Assembly: GCA_007127385.1 (NCBI GenBank)
Contig: SKZM01000093.1
Location: 1 to 8,579 of the forward strand
DNA: 8,579 bases
DNA from: Methanosalsum sp.
GTDB lineage: Archaea > Halobacteriota > Methanosarcinia > Methanosarcinales > Methanosarcinaceae
Direction: 5' to 3'
Both the position numbers and the translations under genes were made by a program. The notes beneath the pieces are model-generated. The model had not been told where the DNA came from, did not search any database, and saw only the letters and a program-made list of their open reading frames with translations. Every line of letters begins with the position of its first letter. The stretch's first letter is position 1. Below, piece after piece: positions 6,532-8,579 of this stretch.

Positions 6532-6924
6532 ATGGTGTACGGGCAGATGACAGACAAAGATGATACTGGATCTGAATATGAGAAATTTATAAGCAGAGAG
6601 GCACTCATCTGCTTTGTGGTTATCAGGAGAAAAAACCACATCTGTATTGAACCCCTGAAATATGACTGGCAGGGAATGAGCAGTGCAGGATCTGAACTTG
6701 AATTAAATTATGACGATGAAATACTTGCAGTTATACCTGCACCTGAGAAGAGTTATGAGATAAAGGGACTTGTAGAACATGATGACAGCATCAGTGACTG
6801 TCAGGTATGGGGTGAATGGGTTAGCCTGGGATATGAATTTAAAGGTGCAACATATCCTGACTGGAAAAAACTGTTAACCAGTGAACGTACAAAAATAAAA
6901 AATTCAAAACATATGGATGAATAA
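6532..6924 (+). CDS. Hypothetical protein, 130 residues, family not recognised
   Basis: I do not recognise this protein. It is acidic and soluble, with no signal peptide or membrane segment. It looks rich in beta strands in the middle (residues 23-42 and 58-80) and has four tryptophans (46, 93, 96, 111) and three cysteines (27, 38, 90). The cysteines do not form a CxxC metal site. The C-terminal 20 residues are lysine-rich and probably disordered. The frame has its own TATA-like box, and a T-rich stretch follows 46 nt after the stop. An in-frame ATG at 6547 (M-T-D-K-D-D) is an alternative start that would remove five residues; neither has a convincing Shine-Dalgarno. Codon use resembles the neighbours and the overlapping frames are not convincing, so I judge it a real single-gene unit. 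No function is proposed. Confidence 0.7.
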   Translation: MVYGQMTDKDDTGSEYEKFISREALICFVVIRRKNHICIEPLKYDWQGMSSAGSELELNYDDEILAVIPAPEKSYEIKGLVEHDDSISDCQVWGEWVSLGYEFKGATYPDWKKLLTSERTKIKNSKHMDE

Positions 6925-6950
6925 CTTATTAAAAATATGTTGTCGACTCC

Positions 6951-7097
6951 TCATTTAGCCTCATAAACTGTTTTTCTTTTTCCGCATCTGCTGCACATAA
7001 AATATTTTTCACGTACATTTGATGAAAACTCGGTGTGACCACCTTTTTTCTCCCATCTGTGAAGACTTATCAGACACAAAATTCTGGAAATACCCAT
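6951..7097 (-). CDS. Small zinc-finger-like protein, 48 residues
   Basis: This short frame runs from ATG 7097 to TGA 6951. The N-terminal half has C8-x4-H13-R-W-E, and the C-terminal half has C35-S-R-C38-G-K, giving a plausible C-H-C-C zinc site across a 20-residue linker. The pattern (short hydrophobic start, C-x4-H-x-W, then CxRCGK) resembles small proteins of the DUF1660 type seen in prophages and archaea; that link is from memory and tentative. The protein is basic (many Lys and Arg). Supporting signals on the same strand are an AGGGAT ribosome-site-like stretch 5 nt before the ATG and a TATA-like AGATATAT about 35 nt upstream. It lies between the 130-residue gene (convergent, 26 nt between stops) and hcp. 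Role unknown; nucleic-acid or protein binding is possible but not shown. Confidence 0.65.
   Translation of the reverse strand: MGISRILCLISLHRWEKKGGHTEFSSNVREKYFMCSRCGKRKTVYEAK
6971..6981 (+). terminator. T-rich terminator after the 130-residue gene
   Basis: TTTTTCTTTTT begins 46 nt after the stop at 6924. Archaeal RNA polymerase can terminate at such oligo-T tracts without a hairpin. It lies inside the coding region of the oppositely oriented 48-residue gene (as its lysine codons), so it may be only a coding coincidence. Confidence 0.3.
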
Positions 7098-7128
7098 GAT
7101 TTATCCCTAAATGTATTATACAGAACGG

Positions 7129-7136
7129 ATATATCT
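7129..7136 (-). promoter_or_regulatory. Putative TATA box of the 48-residue zinc-finger-like gene
   Basis: On the minus strand this reads AGATATAT with an A-rich stretch just upstream. It is centred 35 nt before the ATG at 7097, which predicts a leader of about 10 nt. A second TATA-like stretch (7112-7120) lies closer but would start transcription past the ATG. It follows the T-tract at the end of hcp, as expected for a separate transcription unit. Confidence 0.4.
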
Positions 7137-7146
7137 TTTTGCCGGT

Positions 7147-7175
7147 AAAAAAGATAAGTAAAGAGCAGAAAATGA
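7147..7175 (-). terminator. T-rich terminator downstream of hcp
   Basis: On the minus strand, the region 14-42 nt after the hcp stop (7189) is pyrimidine-rich and ends in TTTTTT at 7152-7147. This fits an archaeal oligo-T terminator. No stable hairpin is visible. Confidence 0.4.
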
Positions 7176-7188
7176 AGAGACTGAATGA

Positions 7189-8579
7189 TTATAAAAGTCT
7201 CTCCATATCCTCTTCAACTGTGGTGTTCTTGGTGATATTGAACTTATCTACCAGTACATCCAGAACAGCCGGGGAGACAAAGGCCGGCAATCTCGGACCA
7301 ATTGTCATGTCCTTTACTCCAAGACTTAGCAGTGCAAGCAGCACTGCAACTGATTTCTGTTCATACCAGGCAATGTTGTATGAAATTGGCAGTTCATTGA
7401 TATCATCCATTCCAAATGCCTCTGCCAGTTTCTGTGCAATTACCACCAGAGAATACGAATCATTGCACTGTCCTGCATCCAGTATTCTGGGAATGCCATC
7501 AATTTCACCAAGATCAAGTTTATTGTATCTGTATTTAGCACAGCCTGCAGTCAGTATAACGGCACTTTCAGGGAGCTGCTTTGCAAATTCAGTATAGTAT
7601 TCCCTTTCTTTATGCCTTCCATCACAACCGGCCATTACAACAAATCTGCTGATCTTGCCGCTTTTTACAGCGTCTATAACCTTATCAGCCACACTCAGAA
7701 CCGCATTATGTGCAAAACCTCCCATAATGTTTCCAGTTTCCAGCTCTACAGGAGGCTGACATTCCTTTGCCTGCTCAATCAGCGCTGAGAAATCCTTGGT
7801 ACCATCTTCCTTCACATCAATGTGGCGGGCACCATCATATCCAACAATACTGGTGGTATAAAGCCTGTCAAGGTAAGAGCCCTTTGGGGGAACAATACAA
7901 TTTGTTGTCATCAGTATTGGACCATTGAACTTTTCAAACTCCTCTTTCTGCTTCCACCAGGAATTTCCATAATTACCTACAAAGTGATCATATTTTTTAA
8001 AGGACGGATATGCATTGGCAGGGATCATTTCACCATGGGTATAGATATCCACACCAATACCCTTGCTCTGCTCCAGAAGCTGCTCCATATCCTTAAGATC
8101 ATGACCACTTATCAGAATACCAGGATTCTTACCGGTACCTATATTGATCTTTGTAGGTTCCTGATGACCATACGTACCCGTGTTTGCACTATCAAGAAGT
8201 GCGAGGGTTGTGACACTGGCTTTTCCGCACTCCATAACAACTGCAGTCAGATCTTCTGCTGTAAGGCTATCATCAAGTGTTGCCAGAAGCCCTTTCTCAA
8301 AGAAACGGAATATTTCATCATCTGTATATCCAAGTACTACCGCATGGTGAGCATATGCAGCCATTCCCTTCATCCCATAGGTAAGAAGTTCACGCAGAGA
8401 CCTTATATCCTCATCTTCTGTGGCAAGGACACCGACACTGTCATCATGGGCGATCTCTTCAGGCCTTACAGTTGCCGCTGAAGGAATATCAGTTCCCAGA
8501 TCTATATTCTTCTCATCAAGTTTCTGCCTGATCTGTTCACGTATCCTGAATCCTTCTTCAATTCTTTTTTCAAATGAAC
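7189..8579 (-). CDS. hcp: Hybrid cluster protein (hydroxylamine reductase), 5'-truncated
   Basis: The frame is open to the window edge and shows 462 residues of Hcp; the start lies off the right end. All hybrid 4Fe-2O-2S cluster ligands are visible. Counted from position 8577 they are H159 (in S-G-H-D-L), E183 (in H-G-E-M-I-P), C227 (in T-T-N-C), C318 (in A-G-C-D-G, the persulfide cysteine), C346 (in A-G-C-A-K-Y), C371 (in G-Q-C-N-D), E406 and K408 (in Y-E-Q-K-S). Spacings of 24, 44, 91, 28, 25, 35 and 2 agree with the Desulfovibrio enzyme as I recall it, apart from a 3-residue difference before C318. About 85 N-terminal residues, including the four-cysteine cluster motif, are missing. The helical region after that motif is present, so this is the long form and not the shortened archaeal class III. 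Hcp reduces hydroxylamine in vitro and is implicated in NO detoxification. Expression signals are outside the window. Confidence 0.96.
   Translation of the reverse strand, partial: SFEKRIEEGFRIREQIRQKLDEKNIDLGTDIPSAATVRPEEIAHDDSVGVLATEDEDIRSLRELLTYGMKGMAAYAHHAVVLGYTDDEIFRFFEKGLLATLDDSLTAEDLTAVVMECGKASVTTLALLDSANTGTYGHQEPTKINIGTGKNPGILISGHDLKDMEQLLEQSKGIGVDIYTHGEMIPANAYPSFKKYDHFVGNYGNSWWKQKEEFEKFNGPILMTTNCIVPPKGSYLDRLYTTSIVGYDGARHIDVKEDGTKDFSALIEQAKECQPPVELETGNIMGGFAHNAVLSVADKVIDAVKSGKISRFVVMAGCDGRHKEREYYTEFAKQLPESAVILTAGCAKYRYNKLDLGEIDGIPRILDAGQCNDSYSLVVIAQKLAEAFGMDDINELPISYNIAWYEQKSVAVLLALLSLGVKDMTIGPRLPAFVSPAVLDVLVDKFNITKNTTVEEDMERLL

Noticed and set aside
6456..6641. Minus-strand 61-residue hydrophobic frame
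   Set aside because: It is half antisense to the 130-residue gene and half AT-rich spacer. The hydrophobic character comes from base composition, and no start signals are present.
7139..7597. Plus-strand open frame of 152 residues with a Ser/Thr-rich product
   Set aside because: Almost entirely antisense to the hcp 3' end; low-complexity composition and no start signals.
7822..8481. Plus-strand open frame of 219 residues rich in Cys, Ile and His
   Set aside because: It is antisense to hcp, where all metal ligands are conserved. The long frame is a by-product of hcp codon use.

Overview
The window looks like chromosomal DNA from a methanogenic archaeon, most likely a member of the Methanosarcinales. 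This rests on AT-rich archaeal TATA-type promoters, leaderless or short-leader starts, and a complete phosphomevalonate dehydratase / UbiD-type decarboxylase set, which marks the archaeal version of the mevalonate pathway. An archaeal site-2 protease, a methanogen-type radical SAM protein and a hybrid cluster protein are also present. The genus cannot be fixed from sequence alone. No mobile element, CRISPR array, tRNA or rRNA was seen, and the region reads as a stable chromosomal neighbourhood.

Layout. Positions 1-539 (+) hold the C-terminal 178 residues of a YkgJ-type cysteine-cluster protein whose start lies off the left edge. It converges on a minus-strand block that is read from about 5720 down to 557. 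In transcription order the block is: UbiD-family decarboxylase (5718-4447), AcnX-type large subunit (4444-3263), AcnX-type small subunit (3276-2860), M50 site-2 protease (2844-1729) and a radical SAM protein (1666-557). The first four genes are separated by 2 nt, a 14-nt overlap and 15 nt, so they very probably form one operon. The radical SAM gene follows after 62 nt and has a good TATA-like box of its own. A 128-nt divergent promoter region separates the operon from a PfpI/DJ-1 family gene (5847-6362, +). To the right lie an unrecognised 130-residue protein (6532-6924, +), a previously uncalled 48-residue zinc-finger-like protein (7097-6951, -), and a 5'-truncated hybrid cluster protein gene (8579-7189, -).

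How the genes work together. The two AcnX subunits should dehydrate (R)-5-phosphomevalonate to trans-anhydromevalonate 5-phosphate. The UbiD homologue should decarboxylate that product to isopentenyl phosphate, which feeds archaeal lipid synthesis through isopentenyl phosphate kinase (not in the window). The intramembrane protease in the same operon suggests a link between lipid precursor supply and membrane proteolysis, but that is inference. Hybrid cluster protein and the PfpI-like protein are commonly connected with nitrosative/oxidative or carbonyl stress. Nothing here ties them to the isoprenoid operon except the shared divergent promoter of the PfpI-like gene.

Novelty. I see no clearly undescribed multi-gene system. 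The items most worth following up are the small zinc-finger gene, the unknown 130-residue protein, the protease-isoprenoid operon link and the repeat-bearing divergent promoter.
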